This document shows positions 54,348-62,443 of a stretch of DNA of 64,000 nt, in pieces. Position 1 is the first letter of the stretch; every line of letters begins with the position of its first letter. The notes beneath the pieces are model-generated. The model saw only the letters and a list, made by a program, of their open reading frames with translations, had not been told where the DNA came from and searched no databases. Location of the stretch: assembly GCF_001702265.1 (NCBI RefSeq), contig NZ_MAUE01000003.1, positions 117,817-181,816 of the forward strand, given 5' to 3'. Source of the DNA: Pseudomonas aylmerensis (lineage in GTDB: Bacteria; Pseudomonadota; Gammaproteobacteria; Pseudomonadales; Pseudomonadaceae). A program made the translations under genes and the position numbers.

Positions 54348-56834
54348 ATGCCCGACTTGCTCGACCGTTACCCGCTGACTGCGGGCACTTATCACGAACT
54401 GCTCGACGACAGCGGCGCGGTGCGTGCCCATTGGCAGCGCCTGCTCGATCACCTGCAGCGCAGCACTCCCGCGCAACTGGCCCAGCGCCAGGCGCTGCTG
54501 ACCCGGCAGATCCAGGAAAATGGCGTAACCTACAACGTCTACGCCGACCCCAAGGGCGCTGACCGTCCGTGGGAATTGGACCTGTTGCCGCACGTACTGG
54601 CTGCCGATGAGTGGCAGCAGCTGGCAGCGGGTATCGCCCAGCGGGCGCGCCTGCTCAATGCGGTGCTGGCTGACCTGTATGGGCCGCAACGCTTGATCAC
54701 CGAGGGCTTGCTGCCCGCTGAGCTGGTGTTCGGGCACAACAACTTCCTGTGGCCGTGCCAGGGCATCCAGCCGCCGGACGGGGCGTTCCTGCACCTGTAT
54801 GCGGTGGATCTGGCGCGCACCCCGGATGGCCGTTGGTGGGTGACGGCCGACCGCACGCAAGCGCCGTCGGGGGCCGGCTATGCCCTGGAAAACCGTACCA
54901 TCGTGTCGCGGGCGTTTCCGGACCTGTACCGCGACCTGCAGGTGCAGCACCTCACCGGTTTCTTCCGCACGCTGCAGGAAACCCTGGCCCGCCAAGCGCC
55001 CGGCGATGACCAGCCGCCGCTGATCGTGCTGCTCACACCCGGGCGTTTCAACGAGAGCTATTTCGAACACCTCTACCTCGCGCGCCAGCTCGGCTACCCG
55101 CTGGTGGAGGGCGGCGACCTCACCGTGCGCGACAGCACCGTCTTCCTCAAGACCCTCAGCGGCCTGCGCCGGGTGCACGCCATCATGCGGCGCCTGGATG
55201 ACGACTTCTGCGACCCGCTGGAGCTGCGTACCGACTCGGCCCTCGGCGTGCCCGGCCTGCTCGACGCCGTGCGCCAGGGCAATGTGCTGGTGGCCAATGC
55301 CCTGGGCAGCGGCGTGCTGGAGTCGCCGGGGTTGCTCGGTTTCCTGCCGAAGATCAACCAGTTCCTGTTTGGCGAAGAGCTGATCCTGCCGTCCATCGCC
55401 ACCTGGTGGTGCGGTGAAGCGCCGGTGCTGGCCGAAGCCCTGGAGAAATTGCCGGAGCTGCTGATCAAGCCGGCGTTTCCGTCGCAAAGCTTCACCCCGG
55501 TATTTGGCCGCGACTTGAATGACCAGCAGCGCCAGGCCCTCGCCGAACGCATGCGCGCGCGGCCTTACGCGTATGTCGCCCAAGAGCTGGCGCAGCTGTC
55601 CCAGGCGCCGGTGTGGCACACCGTGGATGATCACCTGCAGCACCGCGCCATCGGCATGCGTGTGTATGCAGTGGCCAGCGAGGATGGCTACCGCGTGCTG
55701 CCCGGCGGCCTGACCCGCGTGGCGGCCGAAGCCGATGCCGAGGTGGTGTCGATGCAACGCGGTGGCGCCAGCAAGGACACCTGGGTCCTCGGTGAACGGG
55801 CTGCCGGTGGCGAGCACTGGCGCGCGCAACGGGCGATTGGCGCGCATGATCTGGTGCGCCGCGACCCGTATCTACCGTCACGGGTGGTGGAAAACCTGTT
55901 CTGGTTCGGGCGTTATTGCGAGCGCTGCGATGACAGTGCGCGCTGGCTGCGCATTGTGCTCGCGCGCTACGTCGATGGCGACGATCCGTTGGCGCTGCAG
56001 GCCGCGGTCGAGCTGGGTGAGAACTTGCGTTTGTTGCCGGAGGAAGGCGAGTTGCCCGAGCGCCTGCTCGCGGCGTTGCTCGGCGATGACTGGCCGTCGA
56101 GCCTGCGTGCCAACCTGCAGCGCCTGCAGTGGGCGGCGTCGCAGGTGCGCGGCAAGTTGTCCCGCGAGAACTGGCAGGCCTTGGTCGAGCTGCAGCGCGA
56201 AGCCTTGGAGCTGGAAAGCGAAAGCCCGGATTTTGGCGAGTTGCTGGATTTTCTCAACCGCCTGGTGATGTCCCTGGCGGCGCTGTCCGGCTTTGCGCTG
56301 GACGACATGACCCGCGATGAAGGCTGGCGCTTTTTGATGATGGGCCGGCGCATCGAGCGCCTGCAATTTCTCAGCAGCAGCCTGGCGGCATTCCTGCGCG
56401 GCGTGGCGGTGTTCGACCAGGCGGGGCTGGAGTGGTTGCTGGAGTTGGGCAACAGCAGCATCACCTATCGTTCGCGTTACCTGGCGGTGCCGCAACTGAT
56501 CCCGGTGCTGGACTTGTTGCTGCTGGATGAGCAGAACCCCCACGCCGTGCTGTTCCAGCTGAAACTGGTGAGCCGCACCTTGCGTCGCCTCAACGACGAC
56601 TTCGGTGTGCCGCGCGAAACCGGCCTGGCGCCGTTGGTCGAGCGCCTCGCGCGTTTCGACCTGGGCTGCCTGGAAAACCCGCTGTTTGGCGAGTCCAGCG
56701 TGCGTGCCGCGCTGGAGGGGCTGGCCGACCTGTTGCAGGCGGTCGCCGATGAAAGCGGGCAAGTGTCGGACCGCCTGGCGTTGCGTCACTTTGCCCATGT
56801 GGATGATGTCAGCCAGCAAACGGTGTCGGTGTGA
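54348..56834 (+). CDS. Circularly permuted ATP-grasp fused to an alpha-E domain
   Basis: An 828-residue fusion. Residues about 1-470 are a circularly permuted type 2 ATP-grasp (DUF404/DUF407 type; NGVTYNVYADPKGADRPWEL, RTIVSRAFPDLYRDLQVQHL, FGRDLNDQQR). Residues about 500-820 are the all-helical alpha-E domain (DUF403 type; PSRVVENLFWFGRYCERCDD, FLMMGRRIERLQFLSSSLA, FDLGCLENPLFGESSVRAAL). In many genomes these are two separate adjacent genes. Proteins of this group are predicted amide-bond ligases acting on peptides; the alpha-E function is unknown. ATG at 54348; the stop overlaps the next gene by one base. Confidence 0.9.
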   Translation: MPDLLDRYPLTAGTYHELLDDSGAVRAHWQRLLDHLQRSTPAQLAQRQALLTRQIQENGVTYNVYADPKGADRPWELDLLPHVLAADEWQQLAAGIAQRARLLNAVLADLYGPQRLITEGLLPAELVFGHNNFLWPCQGIQPPDGAFLHLYAVDLARTPDGRWWVTADRTQAPSGAGYALENRTIVSRAFPDLYRDLQVQHLTGFFRTLQETLARQAPGDDQPPLIVLLTPGRFNESYFEHLYLARQLGYPLVEGGDLTVRDSTVFLKTLSGLRRVHAIMRRLDDDFCDPLELRTDSALGVPGLLDAVRQGNVLVANALGSGVLESPGLLGFLPKINQFLFGEELILPSIATWWCGEAPVLAEALEKLPELLIKPAFPSQSFTPVFGRDLNDQQRQALAERMRARPYAYVAQELAQLSQAPVWHTVDDHLQHRAIGMRVYAVASEDGYRVLPGGLTRVAAEADAEVVSMQRGGASKDTWVLGERAAGGEHWRAQRAIGAHDLVRRDPYLPSRVVENLFWFGRYCERCDDSARWLRIVLARYVDGDDPLALQAAVELGENLRLLPEEGELPERLLAALLGDDWPSSLRANLQRLQWAASQVRGKLSRENWQALVELQREALELESESPDFGELLDFLNRLVMSLAALSGFALDDMTRDEGWRFLMMGRRIERLQFLSSSLAAFLRGVAVFDQAGLEWLLELGNSSITYRSRYLAVPQLIPVLDLLLLDEQNPHAVLFQLKLVSRTLRRLNDDFGVPRETGLAPLVERLARFDLGCLENPLFGESSVRAALEGLADLLQAVADESGQVSDRLALRHFAHVDDVSQQTVSV

Positions 56835-57724
56835 TGAGTGCGCGCTACCAGATTTTCCACGATACCCACTACCACTACGACAGCCCGGTGTCCCTGGCCC
56901 AGCAGCTGGCGCACCTGTGGCCGCGCCCCTGCGCCTGGCAGCGCTGCAGCGCGCAGCAGCTGGAGATCAGCCCGCCGCCGTCTTCGCGTCGCGATGAGCT
57001 GGACGTGTTCGGCAACCCGATCACACGGCTGGCGTTCGAGCGGCCCCATGATGAATTGCTGGTGAATGCCGGGCTCACCGTCGAAGTGCTGGCGCGGCCG
57101 ACGCTGGATTTCCAGCAGTCACCGCCTTGGGACCAGACCCGTGACAGCCTGACCTACAGCAGCCAGCCGCTGTCGCCACAGCTGGTCGAGGCGTGCCGCT
57201 ATCGCTTCGAATCGCCCTATGTGCACCTGAAGAAAACCTTCGTCGAGTTTTCCGAGAGCTGTTTCCCTCCCGGCAAACCGTTGCTGTTGGGCGTGCAGGC
57301 CTTGATGGAAAAGATCTTCAGCGAATTTACCTTCGATGCCGAAGCCACCCAGGTCGCCACGCCGCTGGTGGAAGTGCTGGAGCGCCGGCGCGGCGTGTGC
57401 CAGGACTTCGCCCACCTGATGCTCGCGTGCCTGCGCTCGCGAGGCCTGGCGGCGCGGTATATCAGCGGTTATCTGTTGACCCAGCCACCGCCCGGCCAGC
57501 CACGGCTGATCGGCGCCGATGCGTCACATGCGTGGGTTTCGGTGTATTGCCCGGTCGCGGGGTGGGTGGATTTTGATCCGACGAACAATGTACAGCCGGC
57601 ACTGGAACACATCACCCTGGCCTGGGGCCGGGACTTTTCCGATGTATCGCCGTTGCGCGGGGTGATCCTGGGGGGAGGCAGCCATGACCCGGAAGTGCGG
57701 GTGACGGTGATGCCGCTGGAGTGA
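56834..57724 (+). CDS. Transglutaminase-like cysteine peptidase family protein
   Basis: A 296-residue protein with the bacterial transglutaminase N-terminal domain (YQIFHDTHYHYDSPVSLAQQ) and a core with Cys189 in GVCQDFAHLMLACLRSRGLA, His232 in ASHAWVSVYCP and Asp248 in DFDPTNN. The triad is complete, so it is probably active. It is translationally coupled to the ATP-grasp/alpha-E gene (TGATG), which supports a joint ligation and cleavage or transfer role. No signal peptide is visible. Confidence 0.92.
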   Translation: MSARYQIFHDTHYHYDSPVSLAQQLAHLWPRPCAWQRCSAQQLEISPPPSSRRDELDVFGNPITRLAFERPHDELLVNAGLTVEVLARPTLDFQQSPPWDQTRDSLTYSSQPLSPQLVEACRYRFESPYVHLKKTFVEFSESCFPPGKPLLLGVQALMEKIFSEFTFDAEATQVATPLVEVLERRRGVCQDFAHLMLACLRSRGLAARYISGYLLTQPPPGQPRLIGADASHAWVSVYCPVAGWVDFDPTNNVQPALEHITLAWGRDFSDVSPLRGVILGGGSHDPEVRVTVMPLE

Positions 57725-57741
57725 GGATCGGGCTTCTTATT

Positions 57742-57873
57742 TGTGGCGGGCGGGCTTGCCCCGCGTTGGGCTGCACAGCAGCCCTGAAGTCTGATACTGC
57801 GGTCTATCTGATCTAACGGGGGATATATTGGGGCCGCTTCGCAGCCCAACGCGGGGCAAGCCCGCTCGCCACA
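57742..57873. repeat. Second-family REP-like inverted pair
   Basis: Arms of TGTGGCGGGCGGGCTTGCCC type with the extension CGCGTTGGGCTGC and its complement ending CTCGCCACA. It differs from the common REP by CCCGCGTTGGGCTGC in place of TCGCGAA and has a longer spacer. A close relative is at 58967-59100. Confidence 0.85.
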
Positions 57874-57928
57874 ACAAGCTCGCTTGTCACGGCAAGTCCG
57901 ATAGCCACGACAAGCCCGCTTGCGACCT
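57857..57928. repeat. Degenerate 18-bp tandem array (four units)
   Basis: Units begin at 57857, 57875, 57893 and 57911, each starting CAAG and most following with a CCGCT..C.AC-like pattern. The first unit is the end of the right REP arm, so the array appears to have grown out of it. Confidence 0.65.
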
Positions 57929-57943
57929 GGCGCAACAGATCAA

Positions 57944-58126
57944 TTATTCAGCCGGGTCTTTCGGTGTCTCGGTGTCGTCAGTCGCTACTTCGCCTTCGGC
58001 ATCCGGGTTCAGTGCGCCGGCTTCTTCATCTGCAGCGGCTTTCTTGCGTTGCAGCTTTTCCTCTTTCTTCTGCTCCTTGGCCAAGTCTCTCTGACGTTTG
58101 GCGAAGGAGTAATTAGGTTTGGCCAT
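57944..58126 (-). CDS. Small lysine-rich protein of unknown function
   Basis: A 60-residue soluble protein, MAKPNYSFAKRQRDLAKEQK followed by Lys/Glu-rich and then acidic sequence (DTETPKDPAE). The basic first half and acidic second half suggest a disordered or nucleic-acid-associated protein. Short proteins with this N-terminus are widespread in pseudomonads. ATG at 58126 has AGAGGATC upstream; the longer open frame to 58285 lacks protein character before that point. Confidence 0.75.
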   Translation of the reverse strand: MAKPNYSFAKRQRDLAKEQKKEEKLQRKKAAADEEAGALNPDAEGEVATDDTETPKDPAE

Positions 58127-58458
58127 GGGCGATCCTCTAGGGTCGAAGGTGAGGGTGGGCGGCGCGCAGCTGCCTTGGGCCGTCATGGTAGCAGCTTCAA
58201 GGGGCGCTTGGCCTTCACTTACCGCAGGCGTACGCGGCCAGCAGGCCGTTGAACAGGTGATTGAGGCGCATGGTTCGGACTCCAAAGGGTGATGGGCCGA
58301 TCATAGGCAGGTGTCGCTACTTTAGCTGGTAGATTGTGTTGATAAGTCTGATAGCCTAAAGTTGTATACAATCTGTTGATTCAGATCATAAGAATTTACG
58401 CCTGCATGAGGCACCCTTGTCGCAATACGCGTTTTTTAACCCTGCCTTGGAGATTCAC
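58127..58458. other. Intergenic region before azu
   Basis: It holds an ANR-type box (58376-58389), a minus-strand -10-like TATGAT (58305-58300) and an 18-codon minus-strand frame (58271-58215) starting MRLNHLFNGLL with GGAG eight bases upstream. I see no other feature. Confidence 0.5.
58376..58389 (+). promoter_or_regulatory. ANR (FNR-type) binding site ahead of azu
   Basis: TTGAT-TCAG-ATCAT matches the TTGAT-N4-ATCAA consensus with one change at the last base. It is 70 bases from the azu ATG. ANR control of azurin is known in Pseudomonas aeruginosa. Confidence 0.65.
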
Positions 58459-58905
58459 ATGTTTGCCAAACTCGTTGCTGTTTCCCTGCTGACTCTGGCG
58501 AGCGGCCAGTTGCTTGCTGCAGAGTGCAAGGTCACCGTCGACTCCACTGATCAAATGTCCTTCAACACCAAGGCCATTGAAATCGACAAAAGCTGCAAGA
58601 CATTCACCGTTGAGCTGACTCACTCCGGCAACCTGCCGAAAAACGTCATGGGCCACAACTGGGTGCTGAGCTCCGCCGCCGACATGCCTGGCGTCGCCAG
58701 CGACGGCATGGCTGCCGGCATCGACAAGAACTACCTGAAAGATGGCGACACCCGCATCATCGCCCACACCAAGATCATCGGTGCTGGCGAGAACGATTCC
58801 GTGACCTTCGATGTGTCGAAACTGGCCGCCGGTACGGATTACGCGTTCTTCTGCTCGTTCCCAGGCCACATCTCGATGATGAAAGGCACTGTTGTCGTGA
58901 AGTAA
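58459..58905 (+). CDS. azu: Azurin
   Basis: Periplasmic type I blue copper protein carrying electrons in denitrification-linked and stress pathways. The 148-residue precursor has a signal peptide ([20 protein letters not shown]) and a 128-residue mature chain beginning AECKV. Copper ligands are all present: MGHNWVLS (Gly45, His46 of the mature protein) and [12 protein letters not shown] (Cys112, His117, Met121). The Cys3/Cys26 disulphide pair is also visible. ATG at 58459 has GGAG seven bases upstream. Confidence 0.98.
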   Translation: MFAKLVAVSLLTLASGQLLAAECKVTVDSTDQMSFNTKAIEIDKSCKTFTVELTHSGNLPKNVMGHNWVLSSAADMPGVASDGMAAGIDKNYLKDGDTRIIAHTKIIGAGENDSVTFDVSKLAAGTDYAFFCSFPGHISMMKGTVVVK

Positions 58906-58918
58906 GCCGACTACGGTC

Positions 58919-58952
58919 GAAAAAAAAGCGCCTTTTCAGGCGCTTTTTTTGT
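58919..58952. terminator. Intrinsic terminator after azu
   Basis: AAAAAAAGCGCC (58921-58932) and GGCGCTTTTTTT (58939-58950) give a symmetric hairpin that can terminate in either direction. Confidence 0.9.
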
Positions 58953-58966
58953 GGGCGGCGAAAACC

Positions 58967-59100
58967 TGTGGCGAGCGGGCTTGCCCCGCGTTGGGCTGCG
59001 AAGCGGCCCCAAAAACTGCCACATGGCTTGTGTGAATGACCGCGTTCAACTCACTGGGGCCGCTGCGCGGCCCAACGCGGGGCAAGCCCGCTCGCCACAG
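58967..59100. repeat. Second-family REP-like inverted pair
   Basis: TGTGGCGAGCGGGCTTGCCC at 58967 with the extension CGTTGGGCTGCGAAGCGGCC, and the complement ending CTCGCCACA near 59099. It is the better preserved relative of the element at 57742-57873. Confidence 0.88.
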
Positions 59101-59120
59101 CGGCCCACTCACCACAGTGT

Positions 59121-59948
59121 TCACGGCGCGAACGGCATGACCCGCTTGTGCTCGGTCTTGCGGTAGGTGTCGCAGATGATCTTGAACGCTTCCTCACGCA
59201 CCGGCTCACCATGCAGGAACGCATCGATCTCGGCGTAGGTCACCCCATGGGAGGCTTCGTCAGGCTTGCCTGGGGACAGGTCTTCGAGGTCGGCAGTCGG
59301 GATTTTCTCGACCAGCGACTCCGGCGCACCAAAGTGCCGCGCAATCGCGCGGACCTGGTTTTTCACCAGGCCACTCAGGGGGGCGAGGTCGCAGGCGCCG
59401 TCACCAAACTTGGTGAAAAAGCCCATCACGGCTTCCGCCGCATGGTCGGTGCCGATCACCAGGCCACCGGCCGCGCCGGCGATGGTGTACTGCGCGACCA
59501 TGCGCATGCGCGCCTTGGTGTTGCCCAGCACGAAATCGCGGGACACCGCGGCCTTGCCTTCGAATGCCGCGACTTCATTGGCCAGCGACTTCACCGCCGG
59601 GCCGATGTTGACGGTGTGGCGCTCGTCCGGCTCGATAAAGTCCACCGATGCCTGGGCGTCGATTTCATCGAACTGGGTTTCGTAGGGCAGGCGCACGGCA
59701 ATAAAACGGTAGGCTTCATCCCCGGTGCGGGTGCGCAGTTCCTGCATCGCGCGTTGGGCCAACAGGCCGGCGGTCAGGGAGTCGACGCCGCCGCTGATGC
59801 CCAGCACCAATGTCTTGAGCCCGGAATTGCGCAGGCAGTCCTGGATAAATGCCACACGCCTCGCAACTTCGGCTTCAAGGGCCGCCTGGTCTTTGAACGG
59901 TGCTTGGACCTTGAGCTGCTGCGCAATCTCACGCTGTACGGCTTGCAT
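59121..59948 (-). CDS. nadE: NH3-dependent NAD(+) synthase
   Basis: Amidates nicotinate adenine dinucleotide to NAD. The 275 residues have the PP-loop [17 protein letters not shown], the conserved GNTKARMRM and [22 protein letters not shown], and [12 protein letters not shown]. There is no glutaminase domain, so ammonia is the nitrogen source. The ATG at 59948 lies three bases after the pncB stop, showing a pncB-nadE operon. Confidence 0.97.
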   Translation of the reverse strand: MQAVQREIAQQLKVQAPFKDQAALEAEVARRVAFIQDCLRNSGLKTLVLGISGGVDSLTAGLLAQRAMQELRTRTGDEAYRFIAVRLPYETQFDEIDAQASVDFIEPDERHTVNIGPAVKSLANEVAAFEGKAAVSRDFVLGNTKARMRMVAQYTIAGAAGGLVIGTDHAAEAVMGFFTKFGDGACDLAPLSGLVKNQVRAIARHFGAPESLVEKIPTADLEDLSPGKPDEASHGVTYAEIDAFLHGEPVREEAFKIICDTYRKTEHKRVMPFAP

Positions 59949-59951
59949 GAT

Positions 59952-61166
59952 TCACTCCTTGCTGGAAAGGGCAGGTACTTTGAAAACGTGACGCAAATAG
60001 GCGACGAAATTCGGATCGGTGCAGTGGGTCTTGCCCGCTTCATCGGAGATTTTCGCGACGGGCTGGCCATTGCAGGCGGTCATTTTAAGCACGATGCTCA
60101 TCGGTTCCACCCCTGGAATGTCACAGGTCAGGTTAGTGCCGATGCCGAAGCTCACATTGATCCGACCGCGCAGCGCACGGAAAATCTCCAGCGCCTTGGG
60201 CAACGACAGGCTGTCGGAGAACACCAGGGTCTTGCTCATCGGCTCGATGCCGAGCTTGTGGTAGTGGGCGATAGCTTTTTCTGCCCACTGCACCGGGTCA
60301 CCGGAGTCGTGGCGCAGGCCGTCGAAGAGCTTGGCGAAGTACAAGTCGAAGTCGCCGAGGAACGCGTCGGTGGTGATGCAATCGGTCAAGGCGATGCCCA
60401 GCAGGCCACGGTATTCGCGGACCCAGCAGTCGAGGGCGGCGATCTGGCTGTCGATCAGGCGCGGGCCCAGTTGCTGGTGGGCCATGATCCATTCATGGGC
60501 CATGGTGCCAAGCGGCTTCATGTCGAACTCGCGGGCCAAATGCACGTTGCTGGTGCCGACAAAACGCCCGGGGAAGTCATGCTTGAGCACGCTGACCACT
60601 TCTTCCTGGACCCGGTAGGAAAAGCGCCGGCGCGTGCCGAAGTCGGCCACTTGCAGCTCAGACAGCTCGTCGCTGCTGGCGTTGGCGGTCAGCCAGTCGA
60701 ACTTGCGGTACAGCTGCTCGCGGGCCTGTTCGAGGATCACGGTCTGGTAGCGGTAGCGGTTGCGCACTTCGCTGACGATGGCCAGCATCGGCACTTCAAA
60801 CAGGATCACATGCAGCCACGGACCGCGCAGGCGGATAAACAGCTCGCCATTCTCGATACCGGTCTGCACATAACGCAGGTTGAAGCGGAACAGCCCGAGG
60901 AAGCGCAGGAAATCCGGCTTCATGAAGCTGATGCGCTCCAGGAAGCCCAGTTGGTCCGGGCTCAAGCTCAACTCGGCAAGGCGCTCGATCTGGTAGCGGA
61001 TCTCCGCCAGGTACGGGCGCAAGTCTTCGCTGTTACGGCAACGAAATTCCCATTCAACTTCCACGTTCGGGTAGTTGTGCAGCACCGCCTGCATCATGGT
61101 CAGCTTGTAGAAGTCGGTGTCGAGCAGGTTCTGCACGATGCGATCGGCAAACACACTCTCGCTCAT
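59952..61166 (-). CDS. pncB: Nicotinate phosphoribosyltransferase
   Basis: Salvages nicotinic acid to nicotinate mononucleotide. The 404 residues begin [20 protein letters not shown] and include [31 protein letters not shown] and [17 protein letters not shown] at 61166 is chosen over the frame start at 61214, which would add a basic 16-residue stretch. With nadE it forms a two-gene NAD salvage operon next to azu. Confidence 0.97.
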   Translation of the reverse strand: MSESVFADRIVQNLLDTDFYKLTMMQAVLHNYPNVEVEWEFRCRNSEDLRPYLAEIRYQIERLAELSLSPDQLGFLERISFMKPDFLRFLGLFRFNLRYVQTGIENGELFIRLRGPWLHVILFEVPMLAIVSEVRNRYRYQTVILEQAREQLYRKFDWLTANASSDELSELQVADFGTRRRFSYRVQEEVVSVLKHDFPGRFVGTSNVHLAREFDMKPLGTMAHEWIMAHQQLGPRLIDSQIAALDCWVREYRGLLGIALTDCITTDAFLGDFDLYFAKLFDGLRHDSGDPVQWAEKAIAHYHKLGIEPMSKTLVFSDSLSLPKALEIFRALRGRINVSFGIGTNLTCDIPGVEPMSIVLKMTACNGQPVAKISDEAGKTHCTDPNFVAYLRHVFKVPALSSKE

Positions 61167-61300
61167 AACGGGAATCTCCAGACGGGTCGGCGATCGGCGC
61201 CGACCTTTACGCACAATTAAGGAAGGGGGCTAGTGGCGCATAGACCTGTGGGGTTTTGCCAGCGTTTTTTCATCTTGGGATCTTTGTTGTGGCCACTGGC

Positions 61301-61373
61301 GCCTTCGCGAGCAAGCCCGCTCCCACATTTGGAATGCATTTTAAATGTGGGAGCGGGCTTGCTCGCGAAGGCG
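61301..61373. repeat. REP inverted pair
   Basis: GCCTTCGCGAGCAAGCCCGC at 61301 and the complement ending AAGGCGG near 61373, with the shortest spacer of the set (about 18 bases including GGAATGCATTTT). Confidence 0.9.
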
Positions 61374-61392
61374 GCATGTCAGGCGACGGGGC

Positions 61393-62289
61393 TCAAACAG
61401 GTTCAACTTGCTCCATCATCCACTTCACAAACTCGCGCACCTTGGGCACCTCCGCCGAGTGCTCCGGATAGGCCAGGTAATACGCATCCTGGCTCGGCAT
61501 CGCATGCGGCCAGGGGATCACCAGCTTGCCCTCGGCCAACTCCTCCTCCACCAGAAAACGCGGCAGCAACGCCACGCCACAGCCCACTTGCGCGGCGCGG
61601 ATGCACATATAAAACGTGTCGAAACGCGGCCCGTGGTAGCTGTGCTCGGTGTGGAAACCTTGGCTCGCGAACCAGTCGTGCCAGCCCTGGGGCCGCGAGG
61701 CGTTCTGCAGCAACACCAGCTCGCTGAGTTGGGTCGGGTCGGTGAACGGCTGCGCGGGCAGGCTCTCCGGCGCGCACACCGGTACCAGTTCTTCGCTGAA
61801 CAGCTTCAGGCTCTCGGTGCCGGGGCGTGAGCCCTGGCCGAAGTAGAAGGCCATGTCGGCCTTGCCTTGCAGCAACTCGTCCGGCTCCTGCTCGTTGCAC
61901 AGGTCCAGGTGGATCTGCGGGTGACGCAGGCGCCAGCCCTTGAGGCGCGGCACCAGCCAGCGGGCGCCGAACGTGTATGGCGTGGACACGCGCAGCACTT
62001 CGGTCTCGCCGCCGTAGGAGCGCAGGTAGTGCGTGGACATCTCCACCTGCGTGAGGATCTTGCGCACTTCCACCAGGTACAGGTCGCCTGCCGGGGTCAT
62101 CTGCAAGCGGCGGCGCACGCGGCGAAACAGCAGGTGCTGCAGCAGTTCTTCGAGCTGCGCCACTTGTTTGCTCACCGCGCTTTGCGTGAGGTTCAGTTCC
62201 TCGGCGGCGCGGGTGAAGCTCAGGTGACGGGTGGCGGCTTCGAAACACTGCAGGGCAGTGATCGAGGGCAAATGTCTTTTGTTCAGCAC
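61393..62289 (-). CDS. LysR-family transcriptional regulator
   Basis: A 298-residue regulator with an N-terminal winged helix (SITALQCFEAATRHLSFTRA, ELNLTQSAVSKQVAQLEELL) and a substrate-binding co-inducer domain (about 90-295). It starts with GTG at 62289, preceded by AGAGGCG. It is divergent from the amaB-type dehydrogenase with a 154-base shared gap, so it probably controls that gene in response to a lysine-catabolic metabolite. The inducer is not shown by the sequence. Confidence 0.9.
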   Translation of the reverse strand: MLNKRHLPSITALQCFEAATRHLSFTRAAEELNLTQSAVSKQVAQLEELLQHLLFRRVRRRLQMTPAGDLYLVEVRKILTQVEMSTHYLRSYGGETEVLRVSTPYTFGARWLVPRLKGWRLRHPQIHLDLCNEQEPDELLQGKADMAFYFGQGSRPGTESLKLFSEELVPVCAPESLPAQPFTDPTQLSELVLLQNASRPQGWHDWFASQGFHTEHSYHGPRFDTFYMCIRAAQVGCGVALLPRFLVEEELAEGKLVIPWPHAMPSQDAYYLAYPEHSAEVPKVREFVKWMMEQVEPV

Positions 62290-62304
62290 GGCACGCCTCT
62301 TTTT

Positions 62305-62319
62305 ATTCTTTGCATGAAT
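62305..62319. promoter_or_regulatory. Candidate LysR operator
   Basis: ATTC-N7-GAAT is a near-symmetric dyad containing a T-N11-A core, located between the divergent LysR gene and amaB, 16 bases upstream of the regulator start. Confidence 0.4.
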
Positions 62320-62443
62320 AAACGGAATGATATCTCGCCTAATCGTCGTTTGTTGGCAAGTCTTGGGCCAGCTACAAATAAGCCCAGGATCGCCGTGTGG
62401 GCCGCGGCGCAATTTTTCTGTCTGCAGATTGAAGGAGTGACCC

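Noticed and set aside
59148..61220. A 690-codon plus-strand frame opposite nadE and pncB
   Set aside because: It is antisense to two genes with intact catalytic motifs. Its translation shows no domain.
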